A stretch of DNA of 51,999 nt. It comes from JBEICQ01 sp046297395. Its GTDB lineage: Bacteria; Bacteroidota; Bacteroidia; UBA4408. Under the pieces are notes generated by a model, which worked only from the letters and a program-made list of their open reading frames with translations, made no database searches and was not told the origin of the DNA. The DNA lies in contig JBKCNM010000005.1 in the NCBI GenBank assembly GCA_046297395.1, positions 1 to 51,999 of the forward strand. Reading direction: 5' to 3'. Each line of letters opens with the position of its first letter. Within the stretch, counting starts at the first letter, position 1. Positions 1-7,497 of the stretch are shown here, piece by piece. The position numbers and the translations under genes are program-made.

Positions 1-534
1 TGACAGTTCCGGCGTGTATTTGGCATCGGTCTTACGGGTGAACACATCCATTTTCTCCCGCTGTGTTTTTCTCAGCTCCACCTTGATGTCGGTTTCAATA
101 ATGGTCCGTTCCAATGGTTTGGAAATGGTAATCCCGAGGATGAGTGCAATTAGCAAACGGGGCAATGCCTGACCAAATTCCTTGAGGGTAATACTATCGG
201 TACCATCTCCTTTTCCGGTGCTGGAAACAATAAAGCGGTCGAGGTTAAAGATGAGTGCTCCCCAACATAAACCAAAAATACAGGCGGCTATGGTCCATCC
301 GGTGTGTGATACCTCATCACCTGCCAGTCCTTTGGGACCGAAGGCAGTATGAAAGGCAAAACCTCCGGCAAAGGTGGCGAGGATGCCGGTGGAAAATACA
401 ATGCCTCCAATACCGGCGTACTTCACACGATCCTGCATGGGCGATCGCATCAGAAAGAATGCATCTGCTCCGGCACACCACCAGAGGAAGCGAGTAAAAA
501 AATGAACTTGTTTTGGGGGATATTCGTTATACAT
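1..534 (-). CDS. DUF4407 family membrane protein (3' end outside window)
   Basis: The reverse strand is open from an ATG at 534 to the window edge (178 codons seen, no stop). The N-terminus contains RFLWWCAGADAFFL followed by a Gly-rich hydrophobic stretch, which I recognise as the start of DUF4407, a family of integral membrane proteins common in Bacteroidota whose function is not established. Hydrophobic segments lie at about residues 39-65, 79-98 and 123-142, and the remainder, cut off here, is charged (KVELRKTQREKMD), as in the long soluble region of the family. The start overlaps the end of the upstream gene by 8 bp, so the two are probably co-transcribed. Family assignment is from memory of the motif and is fairly secure; the function is unknown. 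Confidence 0.8.
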   Translation of the reverse strand, partial: MYNEYPPKQVHFFTRFLWWCAGADAFFLMRSPMQDRVKYAGIGGIVFSTGILATFAGGFAFHTAFGPKGLAGDEVSHTGWTIAACIFGLCWGALIFNLDRFIVSSTGKGDGTDSITLKEFGQALPRLLIALILGITISKPLERTIIETDIKVELRKTQREKMDVFTRKTDAKYTPELS

Positions 535-1114
535 ATGATTGGGGATTTTGCATGATGTGATGAATGTCTTTGGGGCTTGTTTCCTCAGTAATTGTTCCCT
601 CTGCAATCATGTTATAAACAGGCCAATTGCAGATTGGGCTTTGGGGGAAAGGAGGAGTACTTACACATACTTCCGGAATTTGTATGTGGCATATACCTTG
701 TAAAGATGAGGCCATGGGTATTTGCAGATTGATGGGATTGGAATGAATCATGGCTTGGTTGGCAAAATGAGGGTCTTTAGGCAAATCCGTTTGCAGCGGA
801 AGATCATGAATCACCAAACGATTCACCTGCATGGGAAGGAGATGTTTTTTGGGTAGAGAAATCCAGTAAGGAAAAACAAATACTTCGATAAACGGAGAAT
901 GGATGTTGGCCAGGTTGGTGAAGGATCCTTTGGCTTTTCCGAAAAACAGGCGACGAAATCGATAATTTCTTTCTGTGCTGTGGTACCAGGCTTTCCTCTG
1001 GCTATTGAAGAACCTGATCAAGATCCATTTGCAATGGCTGAGATTCCATTCCAGGGTAAATGCCTTGTCGTGATAAAAAGGCTGATCGGAACGATGATTC
1101 TTGAAGTGGAACAT
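527..1114 (-). CDS. Hypothetical protein, 195 aa, unrecognised
   Basis: This is an uninterrupted 195-residue frame that I do not recognise. It is rich in aromatics, His and Pro, with no signal peptide or membrane segment; the first half is basic (for example RFFNSQRKAW, RFRRLFFGKAKG). Two things support it as a real gene: a perfect Bacteroidota -7 box (TATATTTG) lies 55 nt upstream of its ATG on the same strand, and its stop overlaps the DUF4407 start by 8 bp in a typical operon arrangement. No competing frame on either strand covers the interval well. It could be a lineage-specific partner of the DUF4407 protein, but nothing in the sequence shows a function. Confidence 0.6.
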   Translation of the reverse strand: MFHFKNHRSDQPFYHDKAFTLEWNLSHCKWILIRFFNSQRKAWYHSTERNYRFRRLFFGKAKGSFTNLANIHSPFIEVFVFPYWISLPKKHLLPMQVNRLVIHDLPLQTDLPKDPHFANQAMIHSNPINLQIPMASSLQGICHIQIPEVCVSTPPFPQSPICNWPVYNMIAEGTITEETSPKDIHHIMQNPQSYV

Positions 1115-1474
1115 CTTTTAAAATGGATGTATTAATTACTAATTGAAAATGTCAAGATTTGAATGATTGCAAATATAGCAAACCCCGAATAGGATTCATC
1201 AAAACAAATATGGAATTGACAATGGCGTAAAAGCGGACAAGTCATCTTGGTTCCGGCAAGGGCAAACACAAAAATATTTTCCGGTAAAAATCTCATCATC
1301 CTTCACAAAAAATTGCCTTTCGCATTGTGACAAGAATATTGCTCCATAAAAAAATGGCACATTGTTTTAGATGCAATGAGAAAAGCCTTAGGAAAACAGA
1401 ACCTGCCTGGTTTGTTTAAATACCATGAAAAGGAATATTGTTCCCGATGGGAAATAACCTTCAGCAAAAAAAAT
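1115..1474. other. Intergenic region, 360 bp
   Basis: No convincing gene or RNA is visible here. It separates the end of the DUF4199 gene from the start of the 195-aa gene, both on the minus strand. It holds a perfect minus-strand -7 box at 1170-1177 and a second TAnnTTTG match (TATTTTTG) at 1269-1276 that could be an additional promoter or chance. A plus-strand frame from 1376 runs into the antisense of the DUF4199 gene and I treat it as a shadow. Confidence 0.5.
1170..1177 (-). promoter_or_regulatory. -7 box TATATTTG of the 195-aa/DUF4407 operon
   Basis: Minus-strand TATATTTG matches the Bacteroidota primary-sigma -7 consensus TAnnTTTG. A TTTTG about 22 nt upstream can serve as the -33 element. 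The start codon at 1114 is 55 nt downstream, so the transcript has an untranslated leader of roughly 50 nt. Confidence 0.6.
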
Positions 1475-1981
1475 CTAGGACGGAGTTACGGTGTTGTTGC
1501 GCAAAAAAGCAGCCCCCAGCAGAGAGAAAATGCCTCCGATAAAGGTGGTAAAAAACAGCGTTCCCGTAACCTGTGTAAAAACAAGATTCTTTCGCATGTA
1601 CTCGGAATTTTTTAGAATCTCTTGGGCAGTTTTTCCTTTTTCCTTGAAAAATATTTCCGAGGAAGCAATCAATCTGTTTACAAATCCGGGATCGAGATAC
1701 TTTACATAAAACACATAACAAATGCTCATCACCACTGCCGTGAGGAGCGATACCAACAGTCCGGTGCTCATGCCTTGTTTAAAAGTGAGTGCGCCTTTTT
1801 GCAGGACATATTTCTGTCGGTATTGTGCAATAAAAATAAACACGAACAAAACCACGATGGTGGCCTGTCCGCTGAAGCGAAGGATGGGATGCGACTGCCA
1901 GTTATTTTGCAGGGCAGTCATAAAAATGAGTCCACAAATGGCTCCGCAAATCAATCCGTAACCAAGGGCAGGCTTTCTCAT
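1475..1981 (-). CDS. DUF4199 domain membrane protein
   Basis: This 168-residue protein begins MRKPALGYGLICGAICG, has hydrophobic helices near residues 8-28, 35-55, 70-95 and 135-160, and a polar segment (IFFKEKGKTAQEIL) before the last helix. The layout fits DUF4199, a four-helix Bacteroidota family of unknown function. I chose the ATG at 1981 because it overlaps the rho stop codon by 4 bp (ATGA), a standard translational-coupling arrangement; the longer frame upstream only reads through the end of rho in another frame. It is therefore the distal gene of the rho transcript. No enzymatic residues are evident. Confidence 0.8.
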   Translation of the reverse strand: MRKPALGYGLICGAICGLIFMTALQNNWQSHPILRFSGQATIVVLFVFIFIAQYRQKYVLQKGALTFKQGMSTGLLVSLLTAVVMSICYVFYVKYLDPGFVNRLIASSEIFFKEKGKTAQEILKNSEYMRKNLVFTQVTGTLFFTTFIGGIFSLLGAAFLRNNTVTPS

Positions 1982-3540
1982 CCGTTCATGGAGATAAGGA
2001 ACTCTTCGTTGCTTTGTGTGTTGCGCATCCTGTCGGTCATAAACTCGATGGCTTCCACAGGTGTCATATCCGACAAGTGGTTGCGTAGGATCCACACCTT
2101 CTGCAAGGTTTCTTTGTCCATCAGCAAATCGTCGCGGCGTGTACTTGAAGACACAATATCAATGGCAGGGAATATTCTCTTATTGGAGATTTTTCGATCA
2201 AGCTGCAGTTCCATGTTGCCTGTTCCCTTGAACTCTTCAAATATGACTTCATCCATTTTGGAACCTGTTTCCGTAAGCGCTGTGGCGAGAATCGTGAGTG
2301 AACCACCGTCTTCAATCTTCCTTGCTGCGCCAAAAAAGCGTTTGGGTTTGTGCAGCGCATTGGCATCTACACCTCCGCTGAGCACTTTTCCGGAGGCGGG
2401 TTGCACGGTGTTGTAAGCCCTTGCCAAACGCGTGATTGAATCGAGGAGAATGCATACATCGTGTCCGCACTCAACCAATCGCTTGGCTTTTTCGAGGACA
2501 ATATTTGCTATGCGTACATGCTTTTCGGCAGGTTCATCGAAAGTAGATGAGATTACTTCTGCCTTTACATTTCTCGACATTTCTGTTACTTCTTCCGGGC
2601 GCTCATCAATCAACAGGATGATGAGATATACTTCGGGATGGTTGCTGGCAATGGCATTGGCCACTTCCTGCAGGAGAATGGTTTTACCTGTTTTGGGTTG
2701 CGCCACAATCAGTCCGCGTTGTCCTTTGCCAATGGGCGCAATCAGGTCGATAATACGCGGAGCAAGAGAAGCTTTGGAGGATGTAGTAAGTTGAAACTTC
2801 TGAAAGGGAAACAAAGGAGTGAGATGATCAAAGGGCACCCTGTCGCGCACCCAGGAGGGGTCTCTTCCATTGATAGATTCTACTTTGGTAAGCGGAAAAT
2901 ATTTTTCACCTTCCTTGGGAGGACGAATGGTTCCTGTAACCGTGTCACCCGTTTTTAATCCAAAAAACTTGATCTGCTGCTGGGAGACATAAACATCATC
3001 GGGCGAGTTGAGGTAATTGTAATCTGCTGAACGCAGGAAACCAAATCCTTCCGGCATGATCTCAAGGACGCCTTCGTGACTGACCAATCCTTCGAAATTA
3101 AAGAGTTGATCTATCATTTCTTTTTTCTCCTGCATACGCTGCCTGTGTTGCATCTGCTCACGGTTGCGGTCGGTAAACTCACGCTTATAACCGGGAGGAG
3201 GCATATCGTCAGGAATATTTGAAGAAGGAGACGAGGGCGGAGCAGTTGGTGCTTCTGCAATCGGCGGAGGTGTTGTGATTGGTGGAGGCGCAACGACATC
3301 TTCTGTTTCAGCGGCTTTGCCTGCTTCGGCAAACAAACCGGTGTCTGCTGCTGCTTCAGTATCTACTTCAGTAGTGATTCTTTTTCGTCTTCCGCGCTGT
3401 GCCTTGTCTTCATTTTTTTCATTCCCAACAGCCTCTGCAGCGGGCTTTGCAGCAGCCGGACGGCCTCTGCGCCGTGGACTTGCATCTGCCGCAGAAGAAG
3501 AAACCGAGATACCCGATTCCGCTTCGACTATCTTTAGCAT
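1978..3540 (-). CDS. rho: Transcription termination factor Rho (main open frame)
   Basis: Rho is the hexameric RNA-dependent ATPase that ends transcription of untranslated RNA. From the ATG at 3540 the frame gives 520 residues: a low-complexity basic/acidic and Pro-rich insert (about 10-120, typical of Bacteroidota Rho), the primary RNA-binding cold-shock fold (about 150-220, GVLEIMPEGFGFLRS), and the RecA-like motor with Walker A AQPKTGKT (280-287), Walker B ILLDSITR (about 364-371) and the Q/R-loop region GKVLSGGVDANAL (about 384-396). The ATG at 3540 lies inside what should be the end of the N-terminal helix domain; the first 30 codons of that domain lie upstream in the same frame, cut off by TGA at 3553-3555 (see the separate entry). 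Followed by DUF4199 with a 4-bp overlap. The identity is certain; the true translation start is the open question. Confidence 0.95.
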   Translation of the reverse strand: MLKIVEAESGISVSSSAADASPRRRGRPAAAKPAAEAVGNEKNEDKAQRGRRKRITTEVDTEAAADTGLFAEAGKAAETEDVVAPPPITTPPPIAEAPTAPPSSPSSNIPDDMPPPGYKREFTDRNREQMQHRQRMQEKKEMIDQLFNFEGLVSHEGVLEIMPEGFGFLRSADYNYLNSPDDVYVSQQQIKFFGLKTGDTVTGTIRPPKEGEKYFPLTKVESINGRDPSWVRDRVPFDHLTPLFPFQKFQLTTSSKASLAPRIIDLIAPIGKGQRGLIVAQPKTGKTILLQEVANAIASNHPEVYLIILLIDERPEEVTEMSRNVKAEVISSTFDEPAEKHVRIANIVLEKAKRLVECGHDVCILLDSITRLARAYNTVQPASGKVLSGGVDANALHKPKRFFGAARKIEDGGSLTILATALTETGSKMDEVIFEEFKGTGNMELQLDRKISNKRIFPAIDIVSSSTRRDDLLMDKETLQKVWILRNHLSDMTPVEAIEFMTDRMRNTQSNEEFLISMNG

Positions 3541-3645
3541 AAGATCTTTGTTTCAAAGAGAGGCTGCCGCCCGAAGCTGAAGGGCTTTCGCAAGAGCCTG
3601 CAGGGCGGGCAATTCGAGCCCGTTGAGTTCAACTACACTATGCAT
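3541..3645 (-). pseudogene. rho: N-terminal Rho_N segment of rho, interrupted by in-frame TGA
   Basis: Reading the minus strand from ATG at 3645 gives 30 codons (MHSVVELNGLELPALQALAK, then ALQLRAAASL), then TGA at 3555-3553, then NKDL and the ATG at 3540, all in the same frame as rho. Together with the first residues of the main frame (MLKIVEAE) this matches the Rho N-terminal helix domain (family pattern: ELKxLPxxELxxLAKxLGI ... SLrKqdLIxxIL), with TGA where Arg or Lys normally sits. One base change (AGA or CGA to TGA) would explain it. All three stops are used normally elsewhere in the window, so code reassignment is unlikely. Options: sequence error, real nonsense mutation with re-initiation at 3540, or readthrough. 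Confidence 0.8.
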
Positions 3646-3726
3646 GAAAAAAAGTGATTTATAAAACCAATTAAACAAGGAAAAATTTTTGGGGGGATGC
3701 AGGAGATGTTTTATCTCTAGCGACTG

Positions 3727-3734
3727 CAATATTA
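3727..3734 (-). promoter_or_regulatory. Candidate -7 box of rho, one mismatch
   Basis: Minus-strand TAATATTG differs from TAnnTTTG at one position, with a TTTTTG about 16 nt further upstream. If used, it leaves about 80 nt before the ATG at 3645, a leader long enough for control; rho is autoregulated through its leader in other bacteria. Weak evidence by itself. Confidence 0.35.
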
Positions 3735-3759
3735 CACTTTTATTTTAAAACAAAAATTT

Positions 3760-4530
3760 TCATGCTTTTTTTGCCTCCTTCCAATAAACCTCCATCTGCT
3801 CGAGGCTCATATTTTCGAATGTTTGTCCGGAACTGCGGATTTTTTCTTCCATGTATTCGAACCGGAACTTGAACTTTCTATTGGTTTTTTCAAGCGCATC
3901 TTCAGGATTCAGGCCCATGAATCGGGCATAATTGATAACCGAACAGAGCACATCCCCTAATTCTTCCTCCATTTTTTGCATGTCTCCTGTCTCGCATTCG
4001 TGCTGAAACTCCTGCAATTCCTCATTCAATTTCATCCATACCTGGTCCTTATGATCCCAATCAAAACCCACTGCCCGCGCTTTTTCCTGCATACGCATGG
4101 CCTTAATCATGGCGGGTAAACCCGAAGGTACACCACCCAAAACAGAGACATTGCCTTCCTTGAGTTTAATTTTTTCCCAGTTTTGCTTCACGGCTTCCTC
4201 GTCAGCTGCTTCGGTATTTCCATATACATGAGGATGTCTGAAAATAAGTTTCTCACAAAGTGCATCTATCACATCTTTGATGGTAAATAGGTTTTGTTCA
4301 GAGGCAATTTTGGCATAAAAAACGAGATGCAAGAGCACATCCCCAAGTTCCTTCCTGAGCTCACCGTAATTACCTGAACTAATGGCTTCAGAGAGCTCAT
4401 AGGTTTCTTCAATGGTGAGATGCCTTAAGCTCTCGAAGGTTTGTTTGCGATCCCAGGGACATTTTTCCCTGAGTGTATCCATGATTTCCAAGAGCCGGGA
4501 AAAAGCCTCGGAAGCTTCCTTGTGTTCCAT
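3760..4530 (-). CDS. mazG: Nucleoside triphosphate pyrophosphohydrolase MazG
   Basis: MazG hydrolyses (d)NTPs to NMP and pyrophosphate and helps clear abnormal nucleotides in the cytoplasm. The protein (256 aa from the ATG at 4530) has the two-lobed MazG form: the first lobe has CPWDRKQTFESLRHLTIEE and the metal-binding EETYELSEAI ... ELGDVLLHL pattern; the second repeats it near the C-terminus (EELQEFQHE ... EEELGDVLCSVINYARF). The frame extends to a TTG at 4542, but the minus-strand -7 box at 4540-4547 would overlap that codon, so the ATG at 4530, 9 nt after the box, is the better start. It lies upstream of rho with 114 bp between. Confidence 0.93.
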   Translation of the reverse strand: MEHKEASEAFSRLLEIMDTLREKCPWDRKQTFESLRHLTIEETYELSEAISSGNYGELRKELGDVLLHLVFYAKIASEQNLFTIKDVIDALCEKLIFRHPHVYGNTEAADEEAVKQNWEKIKLKEGNVSVLGGVPSGLPAMIKAMRMQEKARAVGFDWDHKDQVWMKLNEELQEFQHECETGDMQKMEEELGDVLCSVINYARFMGLNPEDALEKTNRKFKFRFEYMEEKIRSSGQTFENMSLEQMEVYWKEAKKA

Positions 4531-4539
4531 ATTTACGGC

Positions 4540-4555
4540 CAAATCTATACATTTG
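4540..4555. promoter_or_regulatory. Back-to-back divergent -7 boxes (mazG / M28 peptidase)
   Basis: Plus-strand positions 4540-4547 read CAAATCTA (minus-strand TAGATTTG) and 4548-4555 read TACATTTG. Both are perfect TAnnTTTG boxes and they abut exactly. Each is followed by 9 nt and then an ATG (minus at 4530, plus at 4565). The whole intergenic region is 34 bp, so each promoter's upstream part lies within the other gene's first codons, and both mRNAs should be leaderless or nearly so. Confidence 0.65.
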
Positions 4556-4564
4556 AGGTCTTAT

Positions 4565-6004
4565 ATGAAACCTGCTTTCTTCTTGTACAAAAGAATCCTT
4601 TGTGTTTGTTTGTTTTTTTCGCTCTTTGTAAGTTCCGAAAAGGCTCTTTGTCAAGAGAAGGATTCACTTTTCATCAGACGCATCTATGATGAGGCACTCC
4701 TCAGAGGAAAATGTTACGAAAATTTGCGTCATCTCTGTAAAAAAATCGGCCATCGTCTCTCGGGTTCAGAAGGCTATGAAAAGTCGGTATCCTACACACA
4801 TGCACTCATGCAGCAAACCGGTATCGGAAAGTCCTGGCTTCAGCCGGTAAAAATTCCAAAATGGGAAAGAGGTGGTGCGGAATCTTGCTTCATGACCTAT
4901 ATCATCCCGGAAGAGGAAAAGGCTGCTACCATCAACATCAAACCGATTAAGTTGCGAAAGAGCCAGTTTCCCATCACGGCCTTGGGTATGTCGGTAGCAA
5001 CAGGTTCCGACGGGGTGAGTGGCCAGGTTATCGAGGTTTCATCTTTCTCTGCACTGGATTCTCTGGAAAATAGTTTTGTGAAAGACAAGATTGTTTTTTT
5101 CAATCACCCGTTTGATGCCTCCCTGGTGAACACATTTGATGCTTACAGCAAAGCAGGTAAATACCGACACCTTGCTGCAGTCAAGGCAGGATATAAAGGA
5201 GCCAAGGGTGCCATTGTCAGAAGCATGACACTTGCGCACGACGATTATCCGCACACAGGAGCGATGACATACCGCGATACCGTGCCAAAAATTCCTGCCT
5301 GTGCCATCAGTACAAATGGCGCCGATAGCCTCAGTAAATTATTACAATCGGTAAAAAACCACAACCTTACTTTCATCCAAAATTGCAAAACGCATGATGA
5401 TGTCATGTCCTCAAATGTGATTGGAGAAATCAAAGGTTCAAGTCATTCTGATGAAGTGATTCTCATTGGTGCGCATCTCGATTCATGGGACTTGGCGGAA
5501 GGGGCGCATGATGATGGTGCCGGTTGTGTGCAAACCATAGAAGTGATGCGCATCTTTAAAGCCCTGGGATATCAACCCAAACGAACCATTCGATTTGTTT
5601 TGTTTGCCAATGAAGAAAACGGTCTCAAGGGGAGTAAAGCCTATGCCGAAACCTACGGAAAAGACAAGCATATTTTCGCGCTTGAGAGCGATGCAGGAGG
5701 CTTTACGCCAAGGGGATTCAGCTTGGGCATGAGTAAGGAGAAGAAAGCTGTTTTTGCCTCGTATGCAAAATTGCTCAAACCTTATTTTGCTTCCGAAACC
5801 GACAGAAATGGTGGAGGTGCAGACATCTCCGTTCTGGAGGAAAGAGGCGTTCCTGTGGGTGATTTAGAACCTGACTCCCAGCGTTATTTTGATTGTCACC
5901 ATTCTGCGCTCGATGTGTTTGAAAATGTGAATCGAAGAGAACTTGAACTGGGCGCCGCAGCCATCGCCTCTGTCATTTATTTGATCAGTGAACACGGCTT
6001 GTAA
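4565..6004 (+). CDS. Exported M28-family zinc peptidase (carboxypeptidase Q-like)
   Basis: Predicted co-catalytic di-zinc exopeptidase, 479 aa. The N-terminus (MKPAFFLYKR then a hydrophobic core ending near ALCQ) is a signal peptide, so it should act in the periplasm or outside. The middle (about 110-270) fits an inserted PA-type domain. Zinc-site residues seen: His304 and Asp306 in GAHLDSWD, Asp316/317 in AHDDGAG, Glu350/351 in NEENG, Asp376 in ESDAGG, and His446 in DCHHSALD. This is the order expected for M28 enzymes of the plasma glutamate carboxypeptidase type. The frame is open 51 codons further upstream, but only across mazG antisense and the promoter; the ATG at 4565 sits 9 nt after a perfect -7 box and begins the signal peptide. 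gatA follows after 15 bp. Confidence 0.9.
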   Translation: MKPAFFLYKRILCVCLFFSLFVSSEKALCQEKDSLFIRRIYDEALLRGKCYENLRHLCKKIGHRLSGSEGYEKSVSYTHALMQQTGIGKSWLQPVKIPKWERGGAESCFMTYIIPEEEKAATINIKPIKLRKSQFPITALGMSVATGSDGVSGQVIEVSSFSALDSLENSFVKDKIVFFNHPFDASLVNTFDAYSKAGKYRHLAAVKAGYKGAKGAIVRSMTLAHDDYPHTGAMTYRDTVPKIPACAISTNGADSLSKLLQSVKNHNLTFIQNCKTHDDVMSSNVIGEIKGSSHSDEVILIGAHLDSWDLAEGAHDDGAGCVQTIEVMRIFKALGYQPKRTIRFVLFANEENGLKGSKAYAETYGKDKHIFALESDAGGFTPRGFSLGMSKEKKAVFASYAKLLKPYFASETDRNGGGADISVLEERGVPVGDLEPDSQRYFDCHHSALDVFENVNRRELELGAAAIASVIYLISEHGL

Positions 6005-6019
6005 TTATACATACCTTCC

Positions 6020-7438
6020 ATGAGTATAAAAGAACTTCAAAAAAAGTATTCCTCAGGCGAAACAACCGCTACCGAGGTCACTGCCAATTTTATCAGGCGC
6101 ATACATGATACGCGTTACCTGAATATTTTTCCGGAAATATTTGAAACCTCTGCCATGCAGCTTGCAGCTAAGGCAGATGAAAAAATAAAAAATGGCAAGG
6201 CCGGAAAACTTGCCGGTGTAGTCATTGCGCTCAAAGACAATATCTGTTACCAAAACCACAAGGTGGGTGCCTCTTCTAAAATACTGGAAGGTTTTACATC
6301 ACTCTATTCATCAACAGTAGTAGAGCGATTGCTTGCGGAAGATGCCATTATCATTGGCCGTACTTCTTGTGATGAGTTTGCCATGGGCAGTTCAAATGAA
6401 AACTCGGTCTATGGTCCGGTGCTGAATCCGCTTGATACATCCCGCGTTCCCGGTGGATCATCGGGAGGGTCAGCGGCTGCAGTTGCGGCTGAGCTTTGCC
6501 ATGCAGCCATCGGTACCGACACGGGTGGTTCCATCAGGCAACCTGCCTCATTTACCGGAACGGTTGGACTCAAACCAACCTATGGCAGGGTGTCACGACA
6601 TGGAATCATCGCTTATGCTTCCTCATTTGATCAGGCAGGACCCATTACTTCCTGTGTGGAAGATGCTGCCCTCATTCTTGAAGTAATTGCAGGTGCAGAC
6701 GAGTATGACACCACTGCCTCGCGGAAACCTGTTGAAGACTATGCCGGGCATTTATCAAATACAAAAAAATACCGTATCGCCGTTTTGCGTGCCTGCATTG
6801 AACACGGGGGATTGAATGCAGAAATAAGTACGCGTATCCATCAATTGATGAAACAGGCAGAAGCAGATGGCCATCAAGTAAACATCGTTGATTTTGAATA
6901 CCTCGACTATCTCGTGCCATTATACTATCTGCTTACAACAGCTGAGGCTTCATCCAATTTATCAAGATACAGCGGTGTGCACTTTGGTTACAGGAGCAGT
7001 GCTGCCTATGACCTGGAATCAACCTATAAAAAATCCAGAAGCGAAGGATTCGGCAAAGAGGTTAAGCGACGCATCATGCTGGGGACTTTTGTGCTTAGTG
7101 CAGGATATTATGATGCATACTATGCCAAAGCGCAAAAAGCAAGAAGAATTCTGAGAGATGCCATTCAAAAAATTTACACAGAACATGATCTTATCCTGAT
7201 GCCTTCCACGCCGCATGCGGCTTTTCCGATAGGCCAAAAATCCGGAGATCCGATTGCTATGTACCTGGAAGATATTTACACTGTGCTTGCCAACATCACC
7301 GGTTGTCCGGCCATCTCCGTTCCCTGCGGAACAAATTCAGCCTCGCTTCCCTTTGGACTTCAATTGATGGCACCTGCATTTGGAGAATCTGACATGCTGA
7401 ATATGGCCGCTGAATTTGAAAAATTCAACAGGCAATGA
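6020..7438 (+). CDS. gatA: Asp-tRNA(Asn)/Glu-tRNA(Gln) amidotransferase subunit A
   Basis: GatA is the glutaminase subunit of GatCAB, which amidates mischarged Glu-tRNA(Gln) (and Asp-tRNA(Asn)) using ammonia from glutamine. The 472-aa protein carries the amidase signature triad: Lys72 in ALKDN, cis-Ser147 in GGSSGG and nucleophile Ser171 in TGGSIRQPA, with the GatA-typical LKPTYGRVSRHGI after it. Length is normal. GatB and GatC are not in the window. asnS is present at 31258, so the likely need is for Gln-tRNA. It is 15 bp after the peptidase gene with no box of its own, so probably co-transcribed with it. Confidence 0.95.
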   Translation: MSIKELQKKYSSGETTATEVTANFIRRIHDTRYLNIFPEIFETSAMQLAAKADEKIKNGKAGKLAGVVIALKDNICYQNHKVGASSKILEGFTSLYSSTVVERLLAEDAIIIGRTSCDEFAMGSSNENSVYGPVLNPLDTSRVPGGSSGGSAAAVAAELCHAAIGTDTGGSIRQPASFTGTVGLKPTYGRVSRHGIIAYASSFDQAGPITSCVEDAALILEVIAGADEYDTTASRKPVEDYAGHLSNTKKYRIAVLRACIEHGGLNAEISTRIHQLMKQAEADGHQVNIVDFEYLDYLVPLYYLLTTAEASSNLSRYSGVHFGYRSSAAYDLESTYKKSRSEGFGKEVKRRIMLGTFVLSAGYYDAYYAKAQKARRILRDAIQKIYTEHDLILMPSTPHAAFPIGQKSGDPIAMYLEDIYTVLANITGCPAISVPCGTNSASLPFGLQLMAPAFGESDMLNMAAEFEKFNRQ

Positions 7439-7476
7439 GTACTTGTATCAGATTATCACCATTCATTACGGAAAAG

Positions 7477-7484
7477 TATCTTTG
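7477..7484 (+). promoter_or_regulatory. -7 box TATCTTTG of the TolC-type gene
   Basis: A perfect TAnnTTTG lies 13 nt before the ATG at 7498. It decides the start: a longer frame from 7435 (overlapping gatA by 4 bp) would put this promoter inside the coding region and place 21 extra residues before the signal peptide. Confidence 0.6.
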
Positions 7485-7497
7485 TCTTTTCAATAAT

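Noticed and set aside
1376..1615. Plus-strand frame of 79 codons starting in the intergenic region
   Set aside because: Two-thirds of it is antisense to the DUF4199 gene, and it lacks a promoter box and recognisable features.
1622..2416. A 264-codon plus-strand frame
   Set aside because: It is antisense to the DUF4199 gene and the end of rho, both strongly identified. The translation shows no domain and no promoter box precedes it.
3553..3555. TGA in rho as selenocysteine or a reassigned codon
   Set aside because: The aligned position is normally a basic residue, not Cys; I see no selenocysteine insertion hairpin or selenoprotein neighbour, and TGA is a normal stop in many genes here (rho itself, exbD, rpoN).
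7435..7497. Longer start for the TolC-type gene overlapping gatA by 4 bp
   Set aside because: It would place a perfect -7 box inside the coding region and 21 residues before the signal peptide; the ATG at 7498 fits both.
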